From: Symbiodinium natans
Lineage: Eukaryota > Sar > Dinophyceae > Suessiales > Symbiodiniaceae
DNA length: 60,000 bases
NCBI GenBank assembly: GCA_905221605.1
Contig: CAJNDS010002512.1
Span: 752,360-812,359, forward strand
Reading direction: 5' to 3'
Shown: one piece after another, positions 9,622 to 19,995 of the stretch
Layout: each line of letters starts with the position of its first letter
How positions within the stretch are numbered: position 1 is the first letter of the stretch
Position numbers and translations under genes: made by a program
Notes under the pieces: generated by a model
What the model was told of the DNA's origin: nothing
Seen by the model: the letters and a program-made list of their open reading frames with translations, nothing else
Database searches by the model: none

Positions 9622-10024
9622 TCAGGCTTCAGTCATCTCCCTGTCGACATCGTTTGAAGACGCAACATTCGAAAAAGTCCCATTAGCCCGATGTGTTTGC
9701 AGCATCGCTGCCAGGCTCTTTGTTGGCCATTCCATGACAGTGGGTGGAAGAACCACCCGTTTTTGATCATCAAATGCGGGTTCGTATGTGGCTTCCACAC
9801 GCGTGTAGAGAAGTGTGCCACGCGTCAAGACACTCAATCGCCAAATGCCTTGGAGGCCTTGATAAGCTTATCCTTGGCGTGCGCGAAGCCTGCAAGCCCC
9901 CGAAGCAAGGATGAGATGGACGAGGCTTGCATGCCGCAGTGTGAAGCCTGGAGTTGCGCCTCGCCCGAGCATTCCAGTTTGAGTGTAGTAGTTTGGGATA
10001 TCGCCACGTCGTAAACAGCACAGC
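9622..10024 (-). CDS. Unknown protein, terminal exon with one frameshift
   Basis: On the minus strand a good acceptor (GTCTCTCTTCAG) at 10025-10027 is followed by a frame coding GCAVYDVAISQTTTLKLECS, continuing with RGLAGFAHAKDKLIKASKAF to a stop at about 9834. The adjacent frame then continues with SVLTRGTLLYTRVEATYEPA, PPTVMEWPTKSLAAMLQTHR and a natural TGA at 9622. A single lost T in GGCGATTGAG would join them smoothly. The result is about 134 residues, mixed helix and strand, with no family recognised. The break may be an assembly error or show that the locus is decaying. The plus-strand frame over 9691-10014 is taken as its shadow. Confidence 0.42.
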
Positions 10025-10750
10025 CTGAAGAGAGACGTTGCCCCCCCCCACGGCCGAAGCCTACCGAAGTCCCCAGCCCCAACCCAATTCCTAAACTGCA
10101 AGAGCCGTGGCCTGGACTCTGAAGAAGCTCCCAGAGCCCTGTGACTGTGGTGGCCCTATGGCTTGCGCCCCAACCTCAGGTGCGCAGTGCGGCCTGGTGA
10201 ATGAGGTTTGCCCCGATGTTTGCGTGCCTTGGCATCTTTTGAGCGGCAGGCTTCAGACCAGAGCATGTCGAACAATAGGCTTTGAGGCTACTTAGGAAAG
10301 GATCGTTTACGGCCTTCGACTCTTTTCCCTTGCACATACATGGGAAGGTCCTTTCTCATCCTCCGAGCTTAGTTGTGGGACTGAGCTCGTCTGAATCCGA
10401 ACTAGTCTGGTTCCGCTTCAGCTAACGTTGTGTGGAGCATATGTTGGGCTGCTCCTGGGCTTGTGCGAGTGTTGGAGGGTTTGCTCTTGACATGCGCTCG
10501 GCTGTTTCGGTTGAGCATGCTCGAAAGACCCTGCCCGGAGTGCGGTGCCTGTGACATACAAGGGATGAAGTCAGAAGCCGCCCTGCTTGCGTTCTGAGGG
10601 CATGTAAATCGAGCTGGGTGCTTCATCCGTGAACAAAAACGCCTCATGCACCTAACAAACCCTTTCTTGCAGGTGCTTTGCGAGGCTGGGCAGTCGGGTC
10701 GAACAAAGTTAAATGTTTCGGGAGCTCGCTTGCAGGTTTGAGGCTTGGCC

Positions 10751-10774
<24 letters not shown>
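10751..10774 (+). repeat. (GA)n microsatellite
   Basis: Twelve AG dinucleotides without interruption, in DNA with no gene call. Confidence 0.95.
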
Positions 10775-10781
<7 letters not shown>

Positions 10782-11051
10782 ACTTGGCATTGAGAAGTTT
10801 TAAGGTTCATTGGTGTTTGTGGTGCAGTGCTTGGTCGCCCTCAGTCCGTGGCTTACAGAAATTTTTCAACATAAGCCCGAACCGATTGGGGAGAAAATCA
10901 CACTCTGCACCCTGAAGCTTTTGACCTTAACCTTTAAATCGAGTCGGAATGCCAAACCCTAAACTTGCCTAAATCCCATCTATCGTCTTCTCTGCCACAC
11001 CTAGGCCCTAAAAGCAAACCCTGCGCCATCAAGACCTTGGGGCCGCTTTTC

Positions 11052-12686
11052 ATGATGCCAGCTCTGGAGGAAGGCGCCTTCTTCCAGGTCGCTGAGCCTA
11101 CCGGAGTCCGTTTTCCGGCGGAGGTGCAGCAACAGGCCCCTGACTGCTCCAAACTGGTGAGCCCCGTGGCGCACCTCGGATACCTCTTCGCGGAGAAGGG
11201 AGAGAGACTCCAGGTGCTGTACGTCGGCACCGAGGACAACGAGGGCTGGGCCTATGTTACAGCGGCAGCCGGCTGTGTGCACATCGGATCTCTGCAGGAT
11301 GCACAGATCTTGGCTTCCGTCGATGCGCAAAGTGGTCGCCAAGCCTTGACGGAGGATGTGGCCGAGGAGGAGAGCGCGGCGGCCCAGAGCTCCCTCCGCG
11401 TGGTGGAGGAGGCACACGCTCTAAACCATTCCGGCCTGGACAAGGATGCCATGACCCAGCGGCTGCAGGAAGAGCCACTGGAGGCGGCCTCTGAGGTGCC
11501 TTGTTGGGACGATGAGGTGGAGGAGGATTCACTAGAGGAGAAGGTGCACTCTGTGAACTGCCAGGAAGAAGGCCCCACCTTCGATCAGAATTGCGGGAAG
11601 GTAGCGAGTGTTGCCTCTTCTTCGGACACCTCGAAGTCGGGCTTTGACCTTGGCCTATCGCGTCACGAGCTCATCAACGCCCCGCTGAATCAGGGGTTCT
11701 GGCCCACATGTGGAGCTTTCGGAGTGATGTCGGCCTTATGGTGGATCCTCCGTGTCCACCACCGCATCAGCATCAACGTGCAGCGCCAGGCGGAGTATTT
11801 CGTGCAGCTGCTCGCAAGCGCGGGATGGGACATGAAGCGAGGCATCTTTGTTCCCGCCCTGATTAAGCTCTTCAACAGGAAGATGAACACCATCTACACG
11901 AGCTCGGGGGCTCCGGGAGCCCTTCTTCGCTGCGCTCTGGAATTCGAGCAGTACGGGCCCGAAAAGTTCTGGTCAGCCGAGAAAGCTCCCACAGATGCTT
12001 GGGTCGTGGTGGCCTGGGCGAATGAGAAGCACGAGGCCACACATCTCATGCACGTGATTGCGGCCAAGAAGAAGACCGGCAGCCTGGAGTGCAGGAACAG
12101 CCACCTCACAACCCCCATTAGCGAGGTCAAGGCACATGAGATCATCGAGTTCTACCGGCTGCGGCTGGTGCTCAAAGTCTTCGAGAGCGCGGAAGTGCTG
12201 CAGCCAGCTGTGCAGGCAGCGGACCCGTTGGACCTTGGGCTAGATGATGACGAAACCTGGCCCGTTTCGCAGCTCCGGTTAAACAGCGAGACCGAGTACG
12301 AAGGTGGCCTTCGCGATGGACGATTCCATGGGGAGGGTACCTTGAGCACGGCCGACTCTACTTACCAGGGTCAGTTCCGTTATGGCCTCCGGCATGGAGA
12401 GGGCACATCCGTCCCTATCAATGACAGTTCCATGTATAAAGGTGAGTTTTTACATGACTTGCCGCATGGTCAAGGGGTATGGTCGGATGGCCATGGACTC
12501 ACGTACAAGGGCGAGTTTGTGAACGGCAGCTGGCATGGACGAGGAACATGCGTATATGCAGATGGCCGGGCCATGAAGGCCAGTGGGAGAACGGGAAGTG
12601 GCATGGTGAGGGCCGATTGTCCGATCGATGCGGAAAAGTCTGCTACGAGGGCCATTTCCAGAACAATGCCCCTCTTTCCGCGATAG
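11052..12686 (+). CDS. Papain-like cysteine peptidase with MORN repeats
   Basis: Open from at least 10965; the first in-frame ATG is at 11052 (544 codons), though an upstream exon joined at CACACCTAG near 11005 is possible. Order of parts: residues 1-85, a small possibly SH3-like region; about 90-200, acidic linker; about 205-370, a papain-type domain; 416 onward, MORN repeats. In the peptidase part LNQGFWPTCGAF aligns with the papain Gln/Cys block (Gln214, Cys220), HLMHVIAAKK with the His block (His334) and ECRNSH with the Asn block (Asn349). Cys-His and His-Asn spacings are 114 and 15, against 134 and 16 in papain. The MORN units (YEGGLRDGRFHGEGTL, YQGQFRYGLRHGEGT, YKGEFLHDLPHGQGVW, YKGEFVNGSWHGRGT) are the kind that contact membranes or cytoskeleton. 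About 12560-12573 the frame breaks: the last residues to 12686 are out of frame and further MORN units continue in other frames. The long intronless frame could be a retrogene. Peptidase activity is inferred. Confidence 0.66.
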   Translation: MMPALEEGAFFQVAEPTGVRFPAEVQQQAPDCSKLVSPVAHLGYLFAEKGERLQVLYVGTEDNEGWAYVTAAAGCVHIGSLQDAQILASVDAQSGRQALTEDVAEEESAAAQSSLRVVEEAHALNHSGLDKDAMTQRLQEEPLEAASEVPCWDDEVEEDSLEEKVHSVNCQEEGPTFDQNCGKVASVASSSDTSKSGFDLGLSRHELINAPLNQGFWPTCGAFGVMSALWWILRVHHRISINVQRQAEYFVQLLASAGWDMKRGIFVPALIKLFNRKMNTIYTSSGAPGALLRCALEFEQYGPEKFWSAEKAPTDAWVVVAWANEKHEATHLMHVIAAKKKTGSLECRNSHLTTPISEVKAHEIIEFYRLRLVLKVFESAEVLQPAVQAADPLDLGLDDDETWPVSQLRLNSETEYEGGLRDGRFHGEGTLSTADSTYQGQFRYGLRHGEGTSVPINDSSMYKGEFLHDLPHGQGVWSDGHGLTYKGEFVNGSWHGRGTCVYADGRAMKASGRTGSGMVRADCPIDAEKSATRAISRTMPLFPR

Positions 12687-12909
12687 GGGTGGAGCGAAGC
12701 ACACCTGCGAGTGGCAGCATGGGAAGCGCAATCGAATCGTGACGGAGTGGGAAACCTTGCAAAAATTAGGCAAGAAGCTCGCTTTGTTTAGCCGTCTCGG
12801 TCGCCAAGGAGCGACCCGGGATTTTGTGGACTGGAGAAGTCAGCAACCAAAAGAAACACAAGTATCGCACCGGCAGCTAGGAGGCATCCGCCACCACCGC
12901 CATTCTTGA
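12571..12909 (+). pseudogene. Out-of-frame 3' end of the MORN gene
   Basis: A fifth MORN unit, EGQWENGKWHGEGRLSDRCG, and the start of a sixth, YEGHFQNN, lie one frame over from the main reading frame. After about 12680 the similarity moves to the third frame (HTCEWQHGKRNRIVTEW) and runs to a stop at 12907-12909. Both shifts go the same way and each is explained by one missing base, in or near GGCCGGGCC and GCGATAGGGG. Either the assembly lost bases in homopolymers or the gene is decaying. Confidence 0.55.
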
Positions 12910-14858
12910 GGTTTGGGCTTCACTTGGTCGGAGAGGCAATCTCCAGAGCATGATGAACGAACATGCGAAAACCCAGTACTTGCAGGAGATTGAAGGAAAA
13001 ACGACATTGACACAGAAGGTTGCTTGTCAAAAAACCCAAGAGTCTCAAAGCGCCGAAACAATGAAACCCTACAGTACATCCGCTACCACAGCTGCTGCAA
13101 GTCCGAAAACAAGCCTGAATGAACCCGCTGGTTCCGAGGAAACTCGAGCCTAAAGCGCTTAAACACCGAATCATCCCAAACCCTTGTGTCGCCTTAACCT
13201 CGGCACCGCCCCTGCTCAAATTTCTGGGGCTTGGGTTGCAATTCAAGGCATCATGGCTTGCAAGAGGCCTCAAAGAAGCCTTCTGGCTGGGGCTAGGGCG
13301 GGGATTTTGGGGGATGGTAGAAGTAAACACTTCTTGACAACATTTTTCTGGTTTGCAGTGCACCTTGCCAATTGCTGCTGGCATCAGTTGCCCTGAACGT
13401 GGTCATTTCACACGGTTGCGCTGCGAGCGTCGAAAGGGTGGCCCTTGGGTTCAGGCCAGTCGCAGCCCCGCCCGGCGCCGTGGAAGCCTTGAGCAGCTTG
13501 CCGCCTCTGGAGCTGTGAGGCACGGGGAGTTCAGGGTTTGGGGTTTAGGGCATCGGGAACCTTTGGCGAGGGGTTCACATGGGTCATGGGTCATGGGGAC
13601 AATGCGGGGTCTGGGGCCCATGAAGAAAAGAATGGGGTGCAAAGTTTCAGTCTGAGCTTCACGGCAGGTCGACGAAGGTGCAACAAGGGCTCCGACGTAG
13701 TGGAGGCCGGCTCCATTTTTCCTGCTGTCATTGTAACCAAACCACCAGCCTGATCCCCAGCACCAGAAGCAGCACAACTCATGAACGAACTGCCCGCATC
13801 AACCACTCACATACTCATTCGTTCACCCGCATCCTTTTTTTTGTAAGGGGCACATCAACGAAAAGAGCATATGATGAACATTCGCCCAGCCACAGTTCTT
13901 TCTCACCCCCCAAACCTCAATGTGAGGTGATTCGAGGCCTCCCCGGCCTCTCAGTGCTCCTTGCTCGGAGGGTCAAAGGCCTCGGTTCTGCGGGGCTATT
14001 GAGGTTGGGGTGGGGTGCGCTGCGGGGGAGAAGGACGAAAGAGCAGTGGGCAGTTTAGCGCTGGGAGACCTGTTAAAAGATACTCGTATGGATGGACCGC
14101 TCCATGGCATGCTGTTTTCGGCTTGGGGCCTTGGTACATCTTTGTATGATTCTGGCACTCTACACTCCTACACGTGACTCGCGAAGTTCTTAAAATAGTG
14201 TGCGCTCATTCGTCAAAGTCTTGGTCTCAAAATATCAACAGCCCCCATCGGCCAGAAGCCTGCTGCGGGACGTCTTCCCCATTTCTTCCCCATTCATTGC
14301 ACGGAGATACCACGTTGGTCATTGTTTCTTGAGCTTTGGGGAGCCCCCGTTTTGATCTGTTTTAAGCCATCACAAGCCTGTCGCTTGCACCTGTCGAGGC
14401 GGCGCCCGTGATGCTCCTTGAGGTTAGACAGAAGAGCTGTTGCCCGGAAGTTGCAGTTGCAGCCTCCTGAATGTAAGGTTCTAGGGTTCGATAGAAAGTC
14501 AGATTTCTATGACCCACTTCCGAAGGTACCGTATCCCACAGCGCTTCCACTCAAAGCTTGGCTTGATGTCATCGCCAAGGGCAGTTTCACGCAGAACAAG
14601 CATGTGCCAGGTCAAAAACGGAAAGTGCTAGGGTTCAACGCCAAGTCTTTGTGAAGCCCCTTAGCCCGCCGCCAGAGAACGGTCAAAACAGCTTCAGGTA
14701 ACTGAGCACCATGCACAGATAAAGTCATTGCCAGGGGATAACGGATTGTAGTATTCATGGTATGCTGTCTTAGAACAGACCCTTCAGAGCAGCCGAGTCT
14801 TTTCAGAGCACTTTTTCGAAGGTGAGAAGGCATCTCCAAGTTGTAAGTGTGACTGCAC
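12910..14858. other. No gene recognised
   Basis: Open frames of 60-150 codons occur on both strands but none has a motif or a convincing splice pair. A short telomere-like phrase (TCAGGGTTTGGGGTTTAGGG) lies at 13531-13550. Confidence 0.4.
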
Positions 14859-15110
14859 GTGCACTGCAATCACTTTGCGAGAGATGGATTGGCAACACCA
14901 TATCAGAGGGTCAGGTCATGGGTGCTCGAAGATATTCGTCCCAGCGAGGTTGCAAGGCTGTGCTGCTGGGACGAGGGCCGGGGCGCCCGGCAGACTGCCT
15001 TTGTAAGAATACACGGTGGTTCGGGTTGGATGCTCTCCGATGAGGGCCTGGCAGAAAGTGTTGACATTGACCAACATCTTCACGTAGCCGCATCGCCGAC
15101 ATCCTTGTAG
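14859..15110 (+). CDS. Candidate terminal exon, unknown
   Basis: A frame without ATG codes RSWVLEDIRPSEVARLCCWD, EGRGARQTAFVRIHGGSGWM and LSDEGLAESVDIDQHLHVAA before TAG. Strand-rich, acidic, with protein-like codon use; no family recognised. Acceptors are possible at ATATCAG or GGTCAG near 14905-14913, so the true 5' end is probably internal to the stated span. Confidence 0.35.
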   Translation: MHCNHFARDGLATPYQRVRSWVLEDIRPSEVARLCCWDEGRGARQTAFVRIHGGSGWMLSDEGLAESVDIDQHLHVAASPTSL

Positions 15111-15904
15111 AGTTGTTTTTAGGCTACCTGCTCGCAAACCATGCTTGGAGATGTCGCTAGCTGTCAGCGGTCGGCAAGTACAGAAATATGTAGAAGCACC
15201 TTCGGTAGTTTCACTTCACGCAGGAAAGGGCTATGCAGCTGTGACCACCATATAGCTATGCCAGGCCAGCCTAGGCTAAGGCCGGAGTGGTTGTCATGAG
15301 CTGGCTTCATGCGGTGTTCAGGGTTCCAGTCTCCATGGTCTTGCGGGGTTCGGCATCTGGCAGCCCTGGCAGGACGTGCAATCTGCTTCAAGCTTTCGGC
15401 CTCCTCAAGAAATTGGGGCGATAGATCCGCCGGTATCGTAGCCAACAATTTAGACGGTTTCTCGGTTCACATGCAAGTCTTCATCTCAGGTCGTAACAGC
15501 TGAAGGCCTGCACGATGCAAACGCCTCCAGCCATCACAGGTTTGACTGAGGTTTGGCTTGCTGCAGTGTTTCGCTTCAAGGCTAGCCAGCTAGCACGCTT
15601 GCGCAGCACGCTTGCGATGGACAGCAAACGCCTCAGGCCAGTCTGCCAAGGCATCAGCTACTCGCGCGCGAGTAGCGGCGAGGTGCGCGAGGTGCCTGTT
15701 CCGGCCACCTTGGGCAGGAGCAGACGCAGCCTTTCCTTGTGCAGCAAGGTGGCTACGGAGGTTGCGTGGCTGGCAGTTATGCTCGATAATCCACCTTTTT
15801 GAGATCCCGCAATTATTTGCGCGCTTTGTTGGTTGAGGGTTTCCTATTACAACACAGAGTTCCCCTAGTTTCCTATGATGCCAGGGCAGCCCTCAGTTAG
15901 AGAT

Positions 15905-16150
15905 CATGTGAGCCCAGAAGTCCAACTGTGACGCCAGCTTCGCCTTTGGCGAACACGTCCGGCAAGAAACGACGACAGCTTCGCATTTTGCGAACAAAGT
16001 TCCAAAGAATAGCAACAAAATCATGAGATCATGAGAGTTTCGAGGACCACAGAATAGCAAAACAAATCATATCAGTTTCGAGGGTGGCCACTACGGGCGC
16101 GCCCACGCCTTAGTCCAAGAAGCGAGCGAGTTTCGAGGACAAGGCGTGCA
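15905..16150 (+). repeat. Repeat family A, copy 2
   Basis: Starts with GAGCCCAGAAGTCCAA, then AACGACGACAGCTTCGCATT, and ends with GCGCGCCCACGCCTTAGTCC, the same order of phrases as copy 1 at 1442-1790. Confidence 0.6.
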
Positions 16151-16299
16151 GGCACTGGCCGCACCTGCCGCGCGGCTTCATTTACCTACCCCGAAGCACT
16201 CTGAACGTAGGAACCCGCAGTACTGGCACACTATTTGTGGAATGCGCCATGCCAACATAGACCCCAAACAGTGAGAGACCATGTGGACACGCTAGAGCA

Positions 16300-16505
16300 T
16301 TCCAATGGATCAAAAGCACGTCCAAAAGACACGACGAGAAGTTCAAAGGCGACAACAATTGTGCATTTGGTCAAAAATGCACTTCCAAAAGCGACGACAG
16401 CGTCGTAATTTGGTGAAGATGGACGTCCAAACAGCGACGATTGTGTCGCATTCGGCGAACACAGACGTCCAAGCAAAGCGACGACAGTTTCGCATCTGGC
16501 GACTA
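16300..16505 (+). repeat. Repeat family A, tandem copy 3
   Basis: At least four decayed units of about 40-45 bases, each with (GTCCAAA)AGCGACGACAG and a TTTCGCATTTGGCGAA-like half. It shows the internal unit most clearly: a GTCCAAA box, a CGACGA box, and a TCGCATTTGG box. Confidence 0.65.
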
Positions 16506-16559
16506 GCCCCCCCCACCCCGCCACAAGTGCTACTGCACTATGGCGGCGGCCACTTGTAT

Positions 16560-18280
16560 AAGTCGTGAAAGCCTAAAGTCCCCAACTCTCGAGGTTTTAA
16601 GTAGGAGCAAAGCAATTATAGATTTGGGTTTCAGAAGATAGTGTTGTTGAATTTGTTATTGTTTTGTTAGCCTATCGAGAATCATCATGATTTTGGAAGG
16701 CATGCGCAAAGCCATCTTCCATGTTGTTTTCGGCTCGAACATGCATTTAGAGGTTTAAATCGTTATTCAGCTTGACTTCCCAGAACAGCCCCCCAACTGC
16801 AAAGCACGGACGAGTCGGACTAAAACCAAGCCTGCACTAAGTCTCGGCATAAAGCTTACGCAGCACAGTCACTCTTGCTTGCAATCCCACTTCAAGAGAA
16901 CCTCCATTTCCTCTAAATATTTTCGGAGGAAAACCTCGATTTCCTTTTGTATTTAATAGAAGCCTCTTTTTTCCTTAATAGGAAACCACAGACCAAACAA
17001 GTTCCGAAACGCCAAAAAGGTCCAACATAATTCCTGTCCTTTTATTAGCTTGAGATATGCTTGACTTTTTTCTGCTGTACGTCTTGGAGTTCCTTACACA
17101 TTTTCAGCTGTAGGCTGTTCTCGATGGCTGCGTCCGCTTTATTGTATATCAGTGGTCCACAGAACATGTGGGAAGTGGCGGATCCAGCCGAGGCAATCAG
17201 CTTGGATGCGACGAATGTCAGCTCAAGCATTTCAAGCTCGCCCTCAACGCGAGCGCCTTCAGACGGAGAGGTATGTCAGAGCCAGAGCGACAGCTTCAAG
17301 AGCTCCAAGAGCCAGAAAGGGGCGGATCGATCCCCATCAGTTCGCCGACCATCTGTCTCCAGGCGGTGCTCCTTTCATGCGCAAGACCCCCGTGCGTATC
17401 CTGAACTCCTTTCGTAAACTTCCCTTCTTCGTAGGCTGGCAGGCCTTTGCAGGCTTCATAAAAAGCCAGGGCCTCACATGAAGCTGACGCTGCTTACCAT
17501 TAAATGCCTTAAATGCTTCCACGTTCAGGGGGTTGGAGAGGGGGTTTACAGCCATGTACAGACTTGGTGCAGGAGGAGAAGTTCAGCAGCTCTAGGCCGC
17601 ATACCAGTGTCACAGCTCACCCGGCAGCTGTCCTTCACCAGCCATTCGCTGGATGACCTGGCTACAGCGATCTGCGAAGCTTGGCTACCAATCAGGTCCA
17701 TAGCAGGACGATAGGCTCACAAATCGAACAGTGCGTCTCACGTCTCTTCGCCTTGCCGCAACACAACTCGGTCAAGTCAAAGATGCGTTGTCGGTCCAAT
17801 GCCGCATCTATTGAAGAGCTTGGCCTGGAATGGCATGGCACTGTAAATACATTAATTATGTAGTGTAGCGTGACAAAGTGGGCACCGTAAGGCGTTAGAA
17901 GGCGGCGGGTTCATGCACTCAGCTTGCAACCCGACGGCACCCACAGAACAGAAAGCAACATCTTCGATTCTTGCGCGTTGTGAACCACCAAAACAACCCG
18001 CAGAGCAGGCCCTGAGCAGGCAGCGCAGAGATTCTGAGCATGAACCATATGGTGCCAAGCTGTTTTGCTGAATTACACAGTCTTCCGCGAGGTTGCAGCA
18101 GCGCTTTTAGAGGTGCTGTGCTACTGTGACCTTGAGCTCGATGAACCTCCTGCTCGTATGTGATGAAACCTGATTCAGCCATGACCCCCTGTGGTGGTAT
18201 TATGTTCGTGTGCTTTAAATATCATCATTAAATTTGTAGTTTGTTTGCTTTATCTTCGGACCAGCGAGCCAGCAAGCAAG
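16560..18280. other. No gene recognised
   Basis: AT-richer stretch around 16600-17040. At 17150-17480 all three plus frames are open over about 200 bases, which prevents choosing a frame; one ends in HLSPGGAPFMRKTPVRILNS and might be exonic. No supported call. Confidence 0.35.
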
Positions 18281-18392
18281 CAACCCTAAACCCCACAAGC
18301 CCTAAATCTCCAAGAAGCCAAGTAAATTAGCCCCTAAATCCTCAAACCCCACCAAGAACCCTGACCCTGAGCCGCTTACAGCCCTAGACCGA
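18281..18392 (+). repeat. Degenerate telomere-like CCCTAAA phrases
   Basis: AACCCTAAACCCC, GCCCTAAATC, CCCCTAAATCCTCAAACCCC and GAACCCTGACCCTGAG occur in series. This is a decayed version of the same motif as at 7966-8040. Confidence 0.55.
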
Positions 18393-19754
18393 AGCCCCTT
18401 AAGCCTTCAAAGCCCTGACAGCCCACTGCGAGGTACCTATGCGAACCTAGCCCCTTTAAAACTGAATGCCAATGCCTGAAACTCTCCAAGGAAGAGCATC
18501 CGGATTTGGACTGGCTAGAAGACTTCTGGCACCGAGTTCTCGTTTCCTCCACTCCGCCCGAAGGCCCTGGGTAGCAGGGAACCACAGGGTTCGACGGTCG
18601 ACATAACCCAAATCCCTAATGTTCCAGGGCTTCAGGTGCAGGCAACAACCGAAGTGGTTGCGCAATCAATGGGATGGTTCAGAATGATGCAAAGCGCCAG
18701 TTGGGATAGGTATCGACAACAAGTTTCAATGAATCAAAAATTGTAACATTGAGTAGCTTCCTGGCAAATGCGCATGTTTAGCTGAAAGGCTTCTACGCGG
18801 CACATTGGTCTGGGCTTTCTTTTGGGCATCCTTGTGCAAGGCTTGCACAGACTGCTCAGGGTTCCCCAGAAGTGGCTGGTAAGACGAGGTTGTAGGGCAC
18901 GCATGTTCATATCGTATTAGTTATTGGGAAGGGGCAGGTTTCTTGTTTACCATACTTGAGAAGCAGCAATTTGACTGACAACCCTCTCGTGCGTGTTGCT
19001 TCAGTTTGCCGAGCTGCTTTTGTTATGTCTGCTGCTACTGTTTGTGCTCTCAAACTTACTTTGCATATACCCACTGTCAACTTGACTGGTTCTGTGGCAA
19101 GTGCACCTTCAACATCAGGCCTGGACAACAGTTTGTTTTGAAGGCCGAGGTTCTTGCTTTCGAAGCCATGCATGTGCACAAGCTGGGGCCATTTATTTTC
19201 ATGGTGTTGCCAAAAGGACATCAAAAACAGATTCAAGTTCAGCCTTCTCACTGTTGGCAAAGTCTTAAAACAGCTTAGACCTGCTTCAAATACGGACGTT
19301 GGCCCTGTATCGTGGGTCGGCAAGCAGAGGAGTATGGCTCCCGACGCAAGGGGGGCGGAATCACGCAACACAAATAGCCAGGACTGAAGGAAAGACCCTC
19401 AGTCACGTGTCTGCCCATGCTTTCGGATGTCCGGTTTCAGGTAGAAGGATGAGGTTAGGGCATTCGATCAGGTGAAATTCTTTCGGAGATCACGTTGCCA
19501 GCGGCTGGGCCTTTCTTGAGTGGTGATGACTTGCTTTGGTTTATGGAGCTTGGGATGAGAGGAAGGTTCAAGGTCTCTGCTGAGAGCCGTGTTGAAGGCA
19601 TGAAGGCATGTTAGAGCTTTGGAGGCGTTTCGCGGCAGTTTTGGTTGAATGCATCATGTTGGCATCTTGGGGGCTCCAGGCTCCCTGGCACTGAGTTTTG
19701 GCAGGGCAGTGTTTGGATGCTTTTAGAGGCTCTGGAGGTCCCCGTTTCGGGCGA

Positions 19755-19995
19755 ATGTCGCACTTGCAAATACCTCCCTCATGCCGTGTGCAAACACCTT
19801 GCAAATACCATGAAGTCCGCATTCCGGGCTGTGGCAAAAAAGCCTTCGCAAATTACAGTGCGTCCGAATTCTGCGCTCGCAAATGCCATGGGATCCGAAT
19901 AGCGGGGTTTGAAAGCATTTTAAATATCGCGGTATCCGAATTTCGAGCCTGCAAATCCTCGAAAATACAGTGAGATCCGAATTCCCATTCCACAC
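19755..19995 (-). repeat. Dispersed repeat family B, copy 2 (inverted)
   Basis: Reads GCAAATGCCATGGGATCCGA, GCAAATACCATGAAGTCCG and ATACAGTGAGATCCGAATTC every 40-60 bases. These are the reverse complement of the phrases at 3700-4230. Confidence 0.6.
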
